From CAZJDM01 sp964544765 (GTDB lineage Bacteria > Bdellovibrionota_B > Oligoflexia > CAYFLR01): a stretch of DNA of 22,465 nucleotides. The position numbers were made by a program, and so were the translations under genes. The notes below the pieces were generated by a model that saw only the letters and a list, made by a program, of their open reading frames with translations, searched no databases and had not been told where the DNA came from. Positions 8,731 through 16,554 of the stretch are shown piece by piece; position 1 is the stretch's first letter, and each line of letters opens with the position of its first letter. The stretch covers positions 1 through 22,465 of the forward strand of contig CAZJDM010000064.1 of the NCBI GenBank assembly GCA_964544765.1. Direction: 5' to 3'.

Positions 8731-9344
8731 CGTGCTTGAGAATGATTGGCATAAGTATTCCAGGTTGGAATGTAGTCAATTGACTGATTTCCCCAAGATG
8801 TCCAATTATTTCTAGAACCTCTGGCAAATAATTCAAGAAAAGGATCTGGGCTGCAAGATTCAATCAAATTATATTGTTCGTCTGGCTTTCTACTATGTTC
8901 TCTTTTTCTAGAACATATTATGTTTTCTTGACATCTACCTGGTTGTAATGTTCTTGCGTTTTTTCCTTTAATCCCAAATAAAATAATTTCAGTTACATTG
9001 CGAAAATAAAAACCAACACCTCTTCTGTCAGGGCCTCCATCTTTTCTGATTTTGTACCATATAAGATTTGTTTTATATGTAAAGCCCCAGCTGCTTAGTA
9101 CTTCTAATCCTTCAGCTAATAATGCATTTGGAACCCATAAATATAAATGTGCTGTGTCGTTTGTAATAATAGAAACAGGCAAATTTTTTATTTTATCTAA
9201 TTGCATGGTGGGATAACGTGATAATCTATTGTGTTCTGGAGCCATTTTTCCGGTTCTATTTGCAAACTGCCATGGCGGATCAGCTAGAATGGTAGAAAAC
9301 TTTTTATTTTTAACAAATTCTAATAAGTCTTGATTTGCATTCAT
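8727..9344 (-). CDS. MT-A70 family adenine-N6 methyltransferase
   Basis: The 205-residue SAM-dependent methyltransferase is predicted to make N6-methyladenine, most likely in DNA for a bacterial stand-alone member. The catalytic DPPW motif is at residues 22-25 in TILADPPWQFANRTGK. Further hallmarks are HLYLWVPNALL, GFTYKTNLIWYK, KDGGPDRRGVGFYFRNVTE, RKREHSRKPDEQY and ELFARG, all typical of MT-A70. No target-recognition domain or restriction nuclease is adjacent, so it appears to be an orphan. AGAAGG lies about six bases before the ATG. The stop shares TTAA (8727-8730) with the bamB stop, so the two genes converge with no spacer. Such orphan enzymes are often acquired horizontally, but base composition here does not stand out. 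Confidence 0.88.
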   Translation of the reverse strand: MNANQDLLEFVKNKKFSTILADPPWQFANRTGKMAPEHNRLSRYPTMQLDKIKNLPVSIITNDTAHLYLWVPNALLAEGLEVLSSWGFTYKTNLIWYKIRKDGGPDRRGVGFYFRNVTEIILFGIKGKNARTLQPGRCQENIICSRKREHSRKPDEQYNLIESCSPDPFLELFARGSRNNWTSWGNQSIDYIPTWNTYANHSQAR

Positions 9345-9456
9345 TTTAATCCTTCTATTGCTATCTTGTATAAGATAATAACTCTTACTTTTTTAACTTC
9401 GTTTACAGACAAAGATCTGTTTCATTGACTTTGCTTAAGAATTCGCCAATGACGCC

Positions 9457-11421
9457 TTAACGAGGTCCTGTTCTCGGAATTTCAACAGTCATATATGGGG
9501 TATAGGTAGTAGTACCACTAGCATCATCTGAGATTTCTATCAGTAAATCATTAGTAGTCCCATTTAAAGAATTGTATCCCCAATAATTTTTAACTAAACG
9601 ATTATCATTTGTTGATGTTGCTCCTATAAGAATATTTTGTGTGTTATTAATAAAATTTGAACTATAAATATCAAGAAAATTGTTGCCAGTAACAGTAATA
9701 GCTGTGGAAGCATTTTTAAAAATACTATGTCTTATATTGACGATTGAATTTTCGTTTGTATTACCAATCAGCAGAGGAGATCCTCCATCAAATATACAAT
9801 TATGCATTTTAAAATCAAGAGCAACATTACTATCCATTACAAAAGCAGATTCATAGTTTGAGAATGTAGAATCAATAAAGCTATAATTTTGGCCTTTTAT
9901 GTTTACTTTTGAAAAATTGCTTATATTTAAATAAAAAGCTGAAATAGTATCGTAGATACTTTGTTGGAATGTAAGAGACCAGTCTGTGTTATTTGGCGAT
10001 GAAGAATTAGAGGTTATAATTACAGGGTTTATATTAGTACCACTGATCGTAAAGTTACTATTAACAATCACTTCTAAACCTGCATCAACATAAACCGTTA
10101 CTCCTTCATTAATGTTCACACCTTTAAAAAAAGTGAAGTTTTCTCCAATTTCGGATGTTAATAAATATGGGGAGTACTCAATAGCCAATGTCTTTTGATC
10201 TCCTTCTTTATTCTCCAATATTGTTTTGTTTCCTTTATATAGAAGTAAATTTTTTGCGGTGCTATTAGAGGCTTTATCTATTGCCCGTATTCCTAAGTCA
10301 TACCAAGTATTATCAGTTGCTAGTCTGAATTCAATTGGTGGATTCACATCAGTCCAGGATTCGTATTGCCCACCAAGTGCTTGATAACCATCAAAATTGG
10401 TGTCACTACTCTCAGTGACGATTGTTACGACCTCTGAATCATTAGAAACCCTTCTTCCTACCTTATCAATTGTAAAAGTATCTGGAAGGATTGTGTCAAG
10501 GATCGTAGAGAGTGTTATCGAATCAGTATGATTCCCATCACTGTCTAGATACCTACAATATATAGTTTGCATCCCCTGCAATCCTGAAAAAGTATAACTA
10601 TATTTTGATTTATATTCTATTGGATTATTAGGAAAGGAATCATCCTCATCACAGATCATGTGGGAGGCTCCCTCAGCAGCCATATTCAAGGTTGTGGTTC
10701 TTTCATTGCAATATTCATTACATGAGGCAAAAGTAACTTGGGTATTCACAACATTTAAAGTGTCAATAAGAATGTTTTGTTTAATCGAATTTGTCTGGTT
10801 TTCCTTTTCATCAGCAAACTTTATATACAAAGTTTTTTCCCCATCAGAATCAAAAAAATAGTAGGATTTTGTTGTTAAAGGTTTCCAAATTGCACTATCT
10901 GCAGTTTTATCTTCATAAACCTTAAATTTTTTAGCGCCTTCTGGTCCTACTATAAATAGTTCAACTGATCGGCTTCCTGATACAGACCTTCCATTATTTA
11001 TAGAAAACCCCCCATCCTTATCACTATATACTTGAAGAATCATATCTTTGAGGGTAGTGGTTTCTCCTGCTTTTATCGACTGTGGGTTAGTCAAATTATA
11101 TACATAACCATCAGCATCAACTCGAATTTCCCAAGAACCTTCTGGTAAAAACTGTATGCTAAAATCGCCATTTTCATCAGTTTTGGTGTTTATTGAAGTC
11201 CCAGGGATATGTACATTGATGCCTGCATTTTTCTCAACATCTACCTTTTTTACGTTCCCATTTATCGAACCTGTTAATTTTAGAGTAAGCATACCAAGGT
11301 CTTTCTTTTTGCCTTTTTTATTTGATAGAAAATATTTGCTAACACAACCATATACTTTAGATTCATGATAGGCAATGGCGTAAATTTTGAGGTATAGTTC
11401 TTCTGATTCTAAATGCTTCAT
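9457..11421 (-). CDS. Surface lipoprotein, main part after a +1 frameshift
   Basis: This is the long downstream part of a secreted protein whose signal peptide lies in the other frame (11363-11668). Residues about 50-130 form a carboxypeptidase-regulatory-like domain (INVHIPGTSINTKTDENGDF, GSWEIRVDADGY). About 137-215 and 216-310 are two Ig-like modules with related endings (TLYIKFADEKEN, TIYCRYLDSDGNHTDS). A third module ends around 395 (YDLGIRAIDKASN). About 405-640 has the short Asn/Gly/Ile/Val-rich turns of a right-handed beta-helix (VTVYVDAGLEVIVNSNFTI, NIRHSIFKNASTAITVTGN, NYWGYNSLNG). The apparent ATG at 11421 lies inside the overlap and has no ribosome-binding site, so independent translation is doubtful. 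A cell-surface binding or adhesion role is inferred. No catalytic residues were recognised. Confidence 0.7.
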   Translation of the reverse strand: MKHLESEELYLKIYAIAYHESKVYGCVSKYFLSNKKGKKKDLGMLTLKLTGSINGNVKKVDVEKNAGINVHIPGTSINTKTDENGDFSIQFLPEGSWEIRVDADGYVYNLTNPQSIKAGETTTLKDMILQVYSDKDGGFSINNGRSVSGSRSVELFIVGPEGAKKFKVYEDKTADSAIWKPLTTKSYYFFDSDGEKTLYIKFADEKENQTNSIKQNILIDTLNVVNTQVTFASCNEYCNERTTTLNMAAEGASHMICDEDDSFPNNPIEYKSKYSYTFSGLQGMQTIYCRYLDSDGNHTDSITLSTILDTILPDTFTIDKVGRRVSNDSEVVTIVTESSDTNFDGYQALGGQYESWTDVNPPIEFRLATDNTWYDLGIRAIDKASNSTAKNLLLYKGNKTILENKEGDQKTLAIEYSPYLLTSEIGENFTFFKGVNINEGVTVYVDAGLEVIVNSNFTISGTNINPVIITSNSSSPNNTDWSLTFQQSIYDTISAFYLNISNFSKVNIKGQNYSFIDSTFSNYESAFVMDSNVALDFKMHNCIFDGGSPLLIGNTNENSIVNIRHSIFKNASTAITVTGNNFLDIYSSNFINNTQNILIGATSTNDNRLVKNYWGYNSLNGTTNDLLIEISDDASGTTTYTPYMTVEIPRTGPR

Positions 11422-11668
11422 CTGGAACGAAGATACTAAAATGCCCTTGGTTATCTGCAGTAGTGGTTACATTACTATATCTTCCTAAATGAACCTTGGC
11501 TCCAGTTGCTGGTACTGAATTAGTCTCTATTACTAACTTGCCTGTGATAACAGTATCAGTATCAACTTCTCCTGCTATTTCATTTGTATTGTCATTGAAT
11601 CCATCACTACCTCCTTGACAACCTATAGTAAAATATATCAATGCAATAGAAATAATTATTCTTTTCAT
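11363..11668 (-). CDS. Surface lipoprotein, N-terminal part before the frameshift
   Basis: The 101-residue frame begins with a lipoprotein signal peptide, MKRIIISIALIYFTIGC, with the probable lipidated cysteine at residue 17. AAGGAG is well spaced before the ATG. A Gly/Asn/Asp-rich linker follows, then the start of a carboxypeptidase-regulatory-like domain (GKLVIETNSVPATGAKVHLG, ADNQGHFSIFVPDEAF). The domain breaks off, and the frame ends in the unrelated tail RIRRTIPQNLRHCLS. The missing continuation lies in the +1 frame from about 11421 onward. From 11668 to 9457 the gene is 2212 nt, one base more than a multiple of three, so a single extra base accounts for the split. It is either a frameshifted (possibly phase-variable or decayed) gene or an assembly error. 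Confidence 0.7.
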   Translation of the reverse strand: MKRIIISIALIYFTIGCQGGSDGFNDNTNEIAGEVDTDTVITGKLVIETNSVPATGAKVHLGRYSNVTTTADNQGHFSIFVPDEAFRIRRTIPQNLRHCLS

Positions 11669-11981
11669 ATACTTCTCCTTTATTTGGCGAGATCTGATTG
11701 TAAGTCTCTATTTCTACTAGCTTCGACATAATCTATATAAAGTTAAATGAAATTAACATGCTGTGCGGGTTTCGCATATCGTACGTTAAATCGTTGATTT
11801 ACTAATCTGTTAAAATATATTGGTAAAGCGGGTATATTTGTGAAAATTTAAATTCCGTGATTTTGCCTATTAGCATACTGGTAACTCCTTTTTGAAATTA
11901 AATAAATAAAGAACTGTGGCTACAGCAAAGGTACCTATACTTACTTTTTCAATTGCACATCAAGTTTTGGAGTAATTTTGT
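11669..11981. other. Intergenic region without a recognisable gene
   Basis: This roughly 310-base AT-rich stretch lies between the start of the surface lipoprotein gene and the end of mrp. Only very short frames occur (for example 15 codons from the ATG near 11758). The ribosome-binding site of the lipoprotein gene (AAGGAG, minus strand) is at its left edge and its promoter must lie here, but I see no convincing -35/-10 pair. No tRNA, riboswitch or repeat was recognised. Confidence 0.5.
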
Positions 11982-12002
11982 GTTCCCTACTAGAAAGGGA
12001 AC
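11982..12002 (-). terminator. Hairpin just downstream of mrp
   Basis: GTTCCCT (11982-11988) pairs perfectly with AGGGAAC (11996-12002) around a seven-base loop, eight bases beyond the mrp stop codon. On the minus strand the stem is followed by ACAAAATTACT rather than a clear U-run. It may therefore be a weak terminator or a 3'-end stabilising stem closing the ABC-plsY-mrp cluster. Confidence 0.45.
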
Positions 12003-12009
12003 AGGTGTG

Positions 12010-13011
12010 TTAATTCAAAAAATCTAGATTAAGTTTCTGGTGGAGATTTTTGGCTATGGGCTCGTAATACTCTAAAGCTTTAGAGTTATCTCCATTACCA
12101 AAAATGGGGTTCAAAGGTAATTGCCCAAGTAGAGGGATATTTAGTTCTTGGGCCAAAGCTACGCCACCTTCTTGGCCAAAAAGAGGTTTTTTAGCACCAC
12201 ATTCACATAGGAAATAACTCATATTTTCAATAATCCCTAACAGATCGACATGAACTTCCTTAAACATAGAAATGCCTTTTCGAACATCGGTAATAGATAA
12301 TTCTTGGGGTGTAGTAACAATAACCGCTCCAGAAAGTTGCACTGATTGCACGATTGATAATTGAACATCACCAGTACCAGGAGGCATATCAATTATTAAG
12401 TAATCTAATTTTCCCCATAAAACATCTTGAAAGAATTGTCGCAACATCTTATGCAGCATTGGGCCTCGCCATACAACAGCCTGCCCAGAAGGTATCATGG
12501 AACCGAGAGATAAAAATTTCAATCCTTGATGTTCAACGGGCTTTATTTTGTTGTCAGTTTGGATCGGCCTTTCGAAGCAGTTTAAAATATTTGGTATGTT
12601 GGGACCATAAGCGTCAGCGTCTAATAGTCCAACTTTAAGACCTGCTTTTTGCAAAGCTTTGGCAAAATAAACACTAGCAGTAGATTTGCCTACCCCTCCT
12701 TTACCACTACTTACGACCACAATTTCTTTAATATTTGGCAGTTTTATGGGATTTTTTAAGGGCTGAGCCTTTTTGTGGGAGAAAGATATTTTAGATGATT
12801 TAATTTCAGGGATAGTATCTAAAGCTGTTTTAACCCTATTTTCTAAAGTATTACTGAAAGAATAGTGTTCACTACGATATATAAAGTTGATATCAACATG
12901 GTTATTGGTTATTTTAATATCTCGCAACATTTTATGCCTTAAAATGTTTTGATTGGTTTCAGGTTCGCAAACATTCTTTAAAACTTGAAGTATTGAGTTT
13001 TTAGTAATCAT
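12010..13011 (-). CDS. mrp: Mrp/ApbC iron-sulfur cluster carrier ATPase
   Basis: Cytoplasmic P-loop ATPase of the Mrp/NBP35 type, which carries and delivers Fe-S clusters as a dimer. Residues 1-80 form the MIP18-like (DUF59) N-terminal domain. The deviant Walker A SGKGGVGKST is at 102-111, DADAYGPNIP at 131-140, and YLIIDMPPGTGDVQLS at about 204-219, followed by TTPQELSITDVRKG. The cluster-binding motif near residue 269 reads LCECG: the two cysteines (269, 271) are separated by one residue, where family members such as E. coli Mrp have C-x-x-C. The length (333) is typical. GGAG lies about seven bases before the ATG. It is last in the minus-strand cluster, 82 bp after plsY. Confidence 0.93.
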   Translation of the reverse strand: MITKNSILQVLKNVCEPETNQNILRHKMLRDIKITNNHVDINFIYRSEHYSFSNTLENRVKTALDTIPEIKSSKISFSHKKAQPLKNPIKLPNIKEIVVVSSGKGGVGKSTASVYFAKALQKAGLKVGLLDADAYGPNIPNILNCFERPIQTDNKIKPVEHQGLKFLSLGSMIPSGQAVVWRGPMLHKMLRQFFQDVLWGKLDYLIIDMPPGTGDVQLSIVQSVQLSGAVIVTTPQELSITDVRKGISMFKEVHVDLLGIIENMSYFLCECGAKKPLFGQEGGVALAQELNIPLLGQLPLNPIFGNGDNSKALEYYEPIAKNLHQKLNLDFLN

Positions 13012-13093
13012 AGATACTCCTGTTATTATTATCTTGATTATATTTTTTTTAACCTATTCCCATTAAATCGGTGGGAAAAGCCTACTTATCGTA

Positions 13094-13705
13094 TTAATTA
13101 GGTTTGAATCCTTTTTCCTGCCCTTTTATTAAACGAAGTATGTTGTCTTTATGTCGAAAGAGTATAAGTGCTGATACGAAAAATACTACAACTTTGTCAT
13201 GAATAGAATATTTTGCCCCGATATCAAACAGATTACTTAAAGCAAATATTACTACCGCACTTAAGCTGCTAACCGAGCTAATCTTAGTGGAGAGAAATAC
13301 TGTTATCCAGACGATAATAGCGATAATTGTAGAAATGGGAAATAAATAAAGAAACACACCTAATGAAGTTGCAACACCTTTGCCGCCTTTGAAACCCAAG
13401 TATGGACAGTAAATGTTTCCGATAATAATAATGACCCCCAAATAAACATATAAATAGCTGTCTAATTGTGGAAAAAAGTAATGGATTCCTATCAGAGTAA
13501 GGGGGCCTTTTGCAGCATCTAATAAAAAAGTAAGTATGCCCCAATAAGTTCCCAGAACTCTACTGACATTAGTGGCTCCAATGTTTTTACTGCCTTTTTC
13601 ACGGATATCAATATTATTCAAACGACCGATTAAATAACCGAAAGGTATACCTCCCAGCATGAAACAGATAATTGTAATTAATAAAGCGTAAAAATTAAAA
13701 GTCAA
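13094..13705 (-). CDS. plsY: Acyl-phosphate glycerol-3-phosphate acyltransferase PlsY
   Basis: Integral membrane enzyme that transfers an acyl group from acyl-phosphate to glycerol-3-phosphate, giving lysophosphatidate, the first step of phospholipid synthesis. All three signature motifs are present: GSKNIGATNVSRVLG (38-52), LGFKGGKGVATSLG (103-116) and the C-terminal RHKDNILRL. About five hydrophobic helices span the 203 residues, as expected. Motif 1 has Lys40 where Gly is more usual (GSGN). The start is TTG at 13705, supported by AAGGAGG seven to eight bases upstream; no ATG is better placed. It begins 15 bp after the ABC ATPase gene and is very probably co-transcribed with it. Confidence 0.94.
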   Translation of the reverse strand: MTFNFYALLITIICFMLGGIPFGYLIGRLNNIDIREKGSKNIGATNVSRVLGTYWGILTFLLDAAKGPLTLIGIHYFFPQLDSYLYVYLGVIIIIGNIYCPYLGFKGGKGVATSLGVFLYLFPISTIIAIIVWITVFLSTKISSVSSLSAVVIFALSNLFDIGAKYSIHDKVVVFFVSALILFRHKDNILRLIKGQEKGFKPN

Positions 13706-13720
13706 AATATTCCCTCCTTT

Positions 13721-14521
13721 TTAATTTCTTTTGTCAAGATGGCGGGGCATAATCAAGCTATTTCCATTTTTCGGATTTATAACTAAATCAAGAGGAGTGG
13801 AAAATAACTCGGTCCATATATTAATGTTGTTAAATTGATCACTGTTCAATGATGTCAATATGTTACCCCCTTTTAATAGAATAAAACGGTCCACTGACTG
13901 CAAATCCATATTTATATTATGTGAAGTAATAATTATAGTGATTTTTTGAGTTTTGGATAAATTTTGAAGTAATTCATATACTTGAACTTTATAAGCTAAA
14001 TCCATATGGGATACGGGTTCATCTAAAAGTAAAATTTGGGGACGTTGAGCCAAGGCTCTTGCTAGCATAACTCTTTGTTTTTCTCCTGAACTCAATTTGG
14101 TAAAAGAGCAATCTAAGTAAGGGAGTAAACCCAGCAATTCTAATGAATGTAGAACTATTTTTTTATCTTCTTTACTTTCAAATCCATGCCATGGCAGATG
14201 TATATATCTGCCCAGTAAAGTAAGTTGGTATACGGTTAAAGTTACATTGATGTATTCTTCCCATTCAACATAAGAAATCAGTTTAGCTAGTTTGTGGGGG
14301 CTGTAATTTTTTAAATTATTTTCGTTAAGAGAAATCTGTCCTTGAGTGGGATTTATAATAGAACTCATAAGTCGTAACAGAGTTGTTTTCCCCGATCCAT
14401 TAGGTCCTGCTATTGAGAGGAATTCACCAGCTGAAACATTAAAAGTTGCATTTTGGATTACATACTTTTGTTTATCATAAGCGAATGATAGGTTTTTTAT
14501 ATTATAAATAGTCTTATCCAT
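13721..14521 (-). CDS. FecE/BtuD-like ABC transporter ATPase
   Basis: ATP-binding subunit that drives the adjacent FecCD-type permease. Walker A GPNGSGKT is at 39-46, signature LSSGEKQR at 143-150, Walker B ILLLDEP at 163-169, D-loop SHMDL at 171-175 and the switch histidine at 201 (TSHN). The family is that of siderophore, haem and cobalamin importers. The Q-loop is odd: where relatives read Y-V-P-Q, this protein has Y-V-E-W (residues 84-87), so tryptophan replaces the normally invariant glutamine. The gene overlaps the end of the permease gene by eight bases, indicating translational coupling. The protein is 266 residues, slightly long, with an extra C-terminal stretch (PLDLVINPKNGNSLIMP), as in several FecE-type proteins. 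Confidence 0.92.
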   Translation of the reverse strand: MDKTIYNIKNLSFAYDKQKYVIQNATFNVSAGEFLSIAGPNGSGKTTLLRLMSSIINPTQGQISLNENNLKNYSPHKLAKLISYVEWEEYINVTLTVYQLTLLGRYIHLPWHGFESKEDKKIVLHSLELLGLLPYLDCSFTKLSSGEKQRVMLARALAQRPQILLLDEPVSHMDLAYKVQVYELLQNLSKTQKITIIITSHNINMDLQSVDRFILLKGGNILTSLNSDQFNNINIWTELFSTPLDLVINPKNGNSLIMPRHLDKRN

Positions 14522-15536
14522 ATTTTTTGGCCTTTAATAAAAAGAGAAAATAGGGAGCTCCAATCAAAGCGGTAATAACTCCGATGGGTAATTCATTAGG
14601 AGCAATGACTATACGTGATAAAAGGTCCGATAGAGTTAGAAAAATCCCCCCGGTCCAAAAGCTGGCAAAGATAATTAACCTTTGATCACTACCGAGTATT
14701 ATTCTATTAGCGTGAGGAATAATAAGACCAACAAATCCTATCGGGCCTGTCTCTGCCACTAAAAAGGCGGTTAGTATTGAGGCTAAAAGAAGTAAAGACT
14801 TTTTTAGTCTTTCTACATTAAGACCTGAAGTTGAAGCAGCAGAATCACCTAATAGTAATAAGTTTATGGGAGAAGATAAATAGAAGAAAATCACTAAGAA
14901 TAGAACAATTAAAATGCCATATACTACTAATAAATTAAAAGGTAACACAGATATATTTCCCATTAACCATATGATATGAGTTGAGATAGCTTGGCTGGTT
15001 AGAAGAGAAATTATCAGATAAGAAAGCGCAGCACAAAATGTACCGACCATTACTCCAGCTAAAATTAATGTTTGTACCTGGAGTCGTCTATTTTGAGAGG
15101 CAATTAACCAGACGATTGTTATGGCCAGTCCTGACCCTATAAAGGCACCTATATATGAGGAGAAAGAGAAAGCGGTTAAAAATGTACCGGCAATTATTTT
15201 AGCGGTTAAGGATCCTAAAGCTGCTCCTGATGAAATTCCCAAAATATAAGGATCCGCTAACGGATTTCTTAGTAAAGATTGAAAGATGAGTCCTACCATC
15301 GCTAAGCCTGATCCGACAATAAAACTGAATATAGATCTGGGTAGACGAAATTTAGTGACAATAGTATTTATAATTGAATTAGTATTACCATATGATTCGA
15401 TTATAAATAGATCTATCAATGATAGATTTAAATCTTCTGATCCATATAAATTACATATGATAAGAACTATTATAGTCGTAAAAAATCCAACAAGGTTAAT
15501 TAGTATTAATTGTTTGAATGGGTTTTTCGTTAACAT
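14514..15536 (-). CDS. FecCD-family ABC transporter permease
   Basis: Inner-membrane permease of the iron-chelate/vitamin B12 (FecCD, BtuC) family with about nine or ten hydrophobic helices over 340 residues. Diagnostic segments are LPRSIFSFIVGSGLAMVG, QSLLRNPLADPYILGISSG and the ATPase-contact loop GLIIPHANRIILGSDQR, followed near the end by ELPIGVITALIGAPYFLFLL. A single permease gene implies a homodimer like BtuC. It lies 30 bp after the binding-protein gene and overlaps the ATPase gene by eight bases, forming an F-C-D operon. The sequence does not settle whether the substrate is a corrinoid, haem or ferric siderophore. Confidence 0.93.
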   Translation of the reverse strand: MLTKNPFKQLILINLVGFFTTIIVLIICNLYGSEDLNLSLIDLFIIESYGNTNSIINTIVTKFRLPRSIFSFIVGSGLAMVGLIFQSLLRNPLADPYILGISSGAALGSLTAKIIAGTFLTAFSFSSYIGAFIGSGLAITIVWLIASQNRRLQVQTLILAGVMVGTFCAALSYLIISLLTSQAISTHIIWLMGNISVLPFNLLVVYGILIVLFLVIFFYLSSPINLLLLGDSAASTSGLNVERLKKSLLLLASILTAFLVAETGPIGFVGLIIPHANRIILGSDQRLIIFASFWTGGIFLTLSDLLSRIVIAPNELPIGVITALIGAPYFLFLLKAKKYG

Positions 15537-15566
15537 AATTGACTTAATTGATATAGGTTAATTACA

Positions 15567-16478
15567 TTACATAAGTTCTTTAGATTTCTTTAACAGTTTT
15601 TCAACTTCTGTTATTCCCTTAACAAGCCGTGGACCGGGTCGATCCACTATATCAGGATCAACAAAAAATAATGTTTGTTTGCTGACAGCTTTTAATATTT
15701 TATAGTTTCGCCAAAACCTGATTACTCTTTTTTTTTCGGTAAAAGGGATAGAATGAATAATTACATCTGGATTAAGGGATATAACCTTTTCCATACTAAA
15801 ACGGGGATAACGTTGAATACCTTTTTGTTTTACTATATTATTTCCCCCTGATAAATAGATTATCTCACTTACAAAGGTGCTGGGACCTGCTACAATCAAT
15901 GGGTTGATAGAGTATACCCATAATACCGAAAGCGGTTTTGGTTGTTTATTACTCTTTTTAGACTTTTGTTTCTTTTCTAAATCCATTCTCTTTTTTTGGA
16001 AAAGTTGTATGTTAGTCTTGAATTCATTAATACGGTTTATTGCTTTTTTGCCCAGTCCGATTAATGATACCAGTGAATGCATACTTTTAAAAACATCTTG
16101 AATTTTATTAATCTCTAAAACAACTAGAGGTAACTTTAGTGTCTTTAGAGATTTGTATGTTTCATAACTATTACCTTCATTGGTTAATAATATTTTATCC
16201 GGTTTTAAAGCTAATATTTTTTCAATATTAGGATTTCGTAAGTCGCCAACTTGGCTTTTTGATTTTACTAGCTTGGGAGGGTAGTTACAAAACCTGGTTA
16301 TCCCGACTATGTGATCACCCGCTCCCAAGAAAAATAACATCTCAGTGATGTTAGGAGCCAAGGAAACTATATAAGGGTGTTTGGCTGCTTGAATATTTTT
16401 AGTAGTGTCAAATAATGAGAATAGACAAATCAAAAAATATAAATAGTAAGTAAAGAAAAGTTTAGCAAGTTTACACAT
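15567..16478 (-). CDS. BtuF-like periplasmic substrate-binding protein
   Basis: Cluster A-II type binding protein that feeds substrate to the permease. A hydrophobic N-terminal stretch (about 8-25) ends with NIQAAKHP, suggesting cleavage by signal peptidase I near residue 32; no lipobox is evident. The N-lobe begins YIVSLAPNITEMLFFLGAGDHIVGITRFCNYPP and continues with VGDLRNPNIEKILALKPDKILL, a strong BtuF-type match. The C-lobe has LIVAGPSTFVSEIIYLSGGNNIV and FSMEKVISLNPDVII. A lysine-rich stretch (about 155-175) lies before the C-lobe, where the family has its connecting helix. GAGG precedes the ATG by seven bases. Corrinoid is the best guess for substrate, but haem or iron chelate cannot be excluded. 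No cobalamin riboswitch was seen in the 76 bp upstream. Confidence 0.85.
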   Translation of the reverse strand: MCKLAKLFFTYYLYFLICLFSLFDTTKNIQAAKHPYIVSLAPNITEMLFFLGAGDHIVGITRFCNYPPKLVKSKSQVGDLRNPNIEKILALKPDKILLTNEGNSYETYKSLKTLKLPLVVLEINKIQDVFKSMHSLVSLIGLGKKAINRINEFKTNIQLFQKKRMDLEKKQKSKKSNKQPKPLSVLWVYSINPLIVAGPSTFVSEIIYLSGGNNIVKQKGIQRYPRFSMEKVISLNPDVIIHSIPFTEKKRVIRFWRNYKILKAVSKQTLFFVDPDIVDRPGPRLVKGITEVEKLLKKSKELM

Positions 16479-16554
16479 CCTGAAACCTCATATAAATATT
16501 CGCAGGATAATCGCATAACATTTTCGATTCGTCAAATTGCATTAACTAATAAGA

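Noticed and set aside
11371..11390. A properly phased A-AAT-TTA slippery heptamer in the overlap of the split lipoprotein, suggesting programmed -1 frameshifting
   Set aside because: A -1 slip would enter the wrong frame; the downstream domain lies in the +1 frame, so this heptamer cannot join the two parts.
13057..13077. TTCCCA...TGGGAA stem between plsY and mrp as a terminator
   Set aside because: The minus-strand transcript would have an A-run, not a U-run, after the stem, and the stem is only six pairs.
13284..13544. 86-codon minus-strand frame within plsY
   Set aside because: It lies inside the complete plsY frame with all its motifs and shows no protein-like features of its own.
16479..16554. 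Possible cobalamin riboswitch upstream of the binding-protein gene
   Set aside because: Only 76 bases are available, and no B12-box-like sequence or extended conserved stem was seen.
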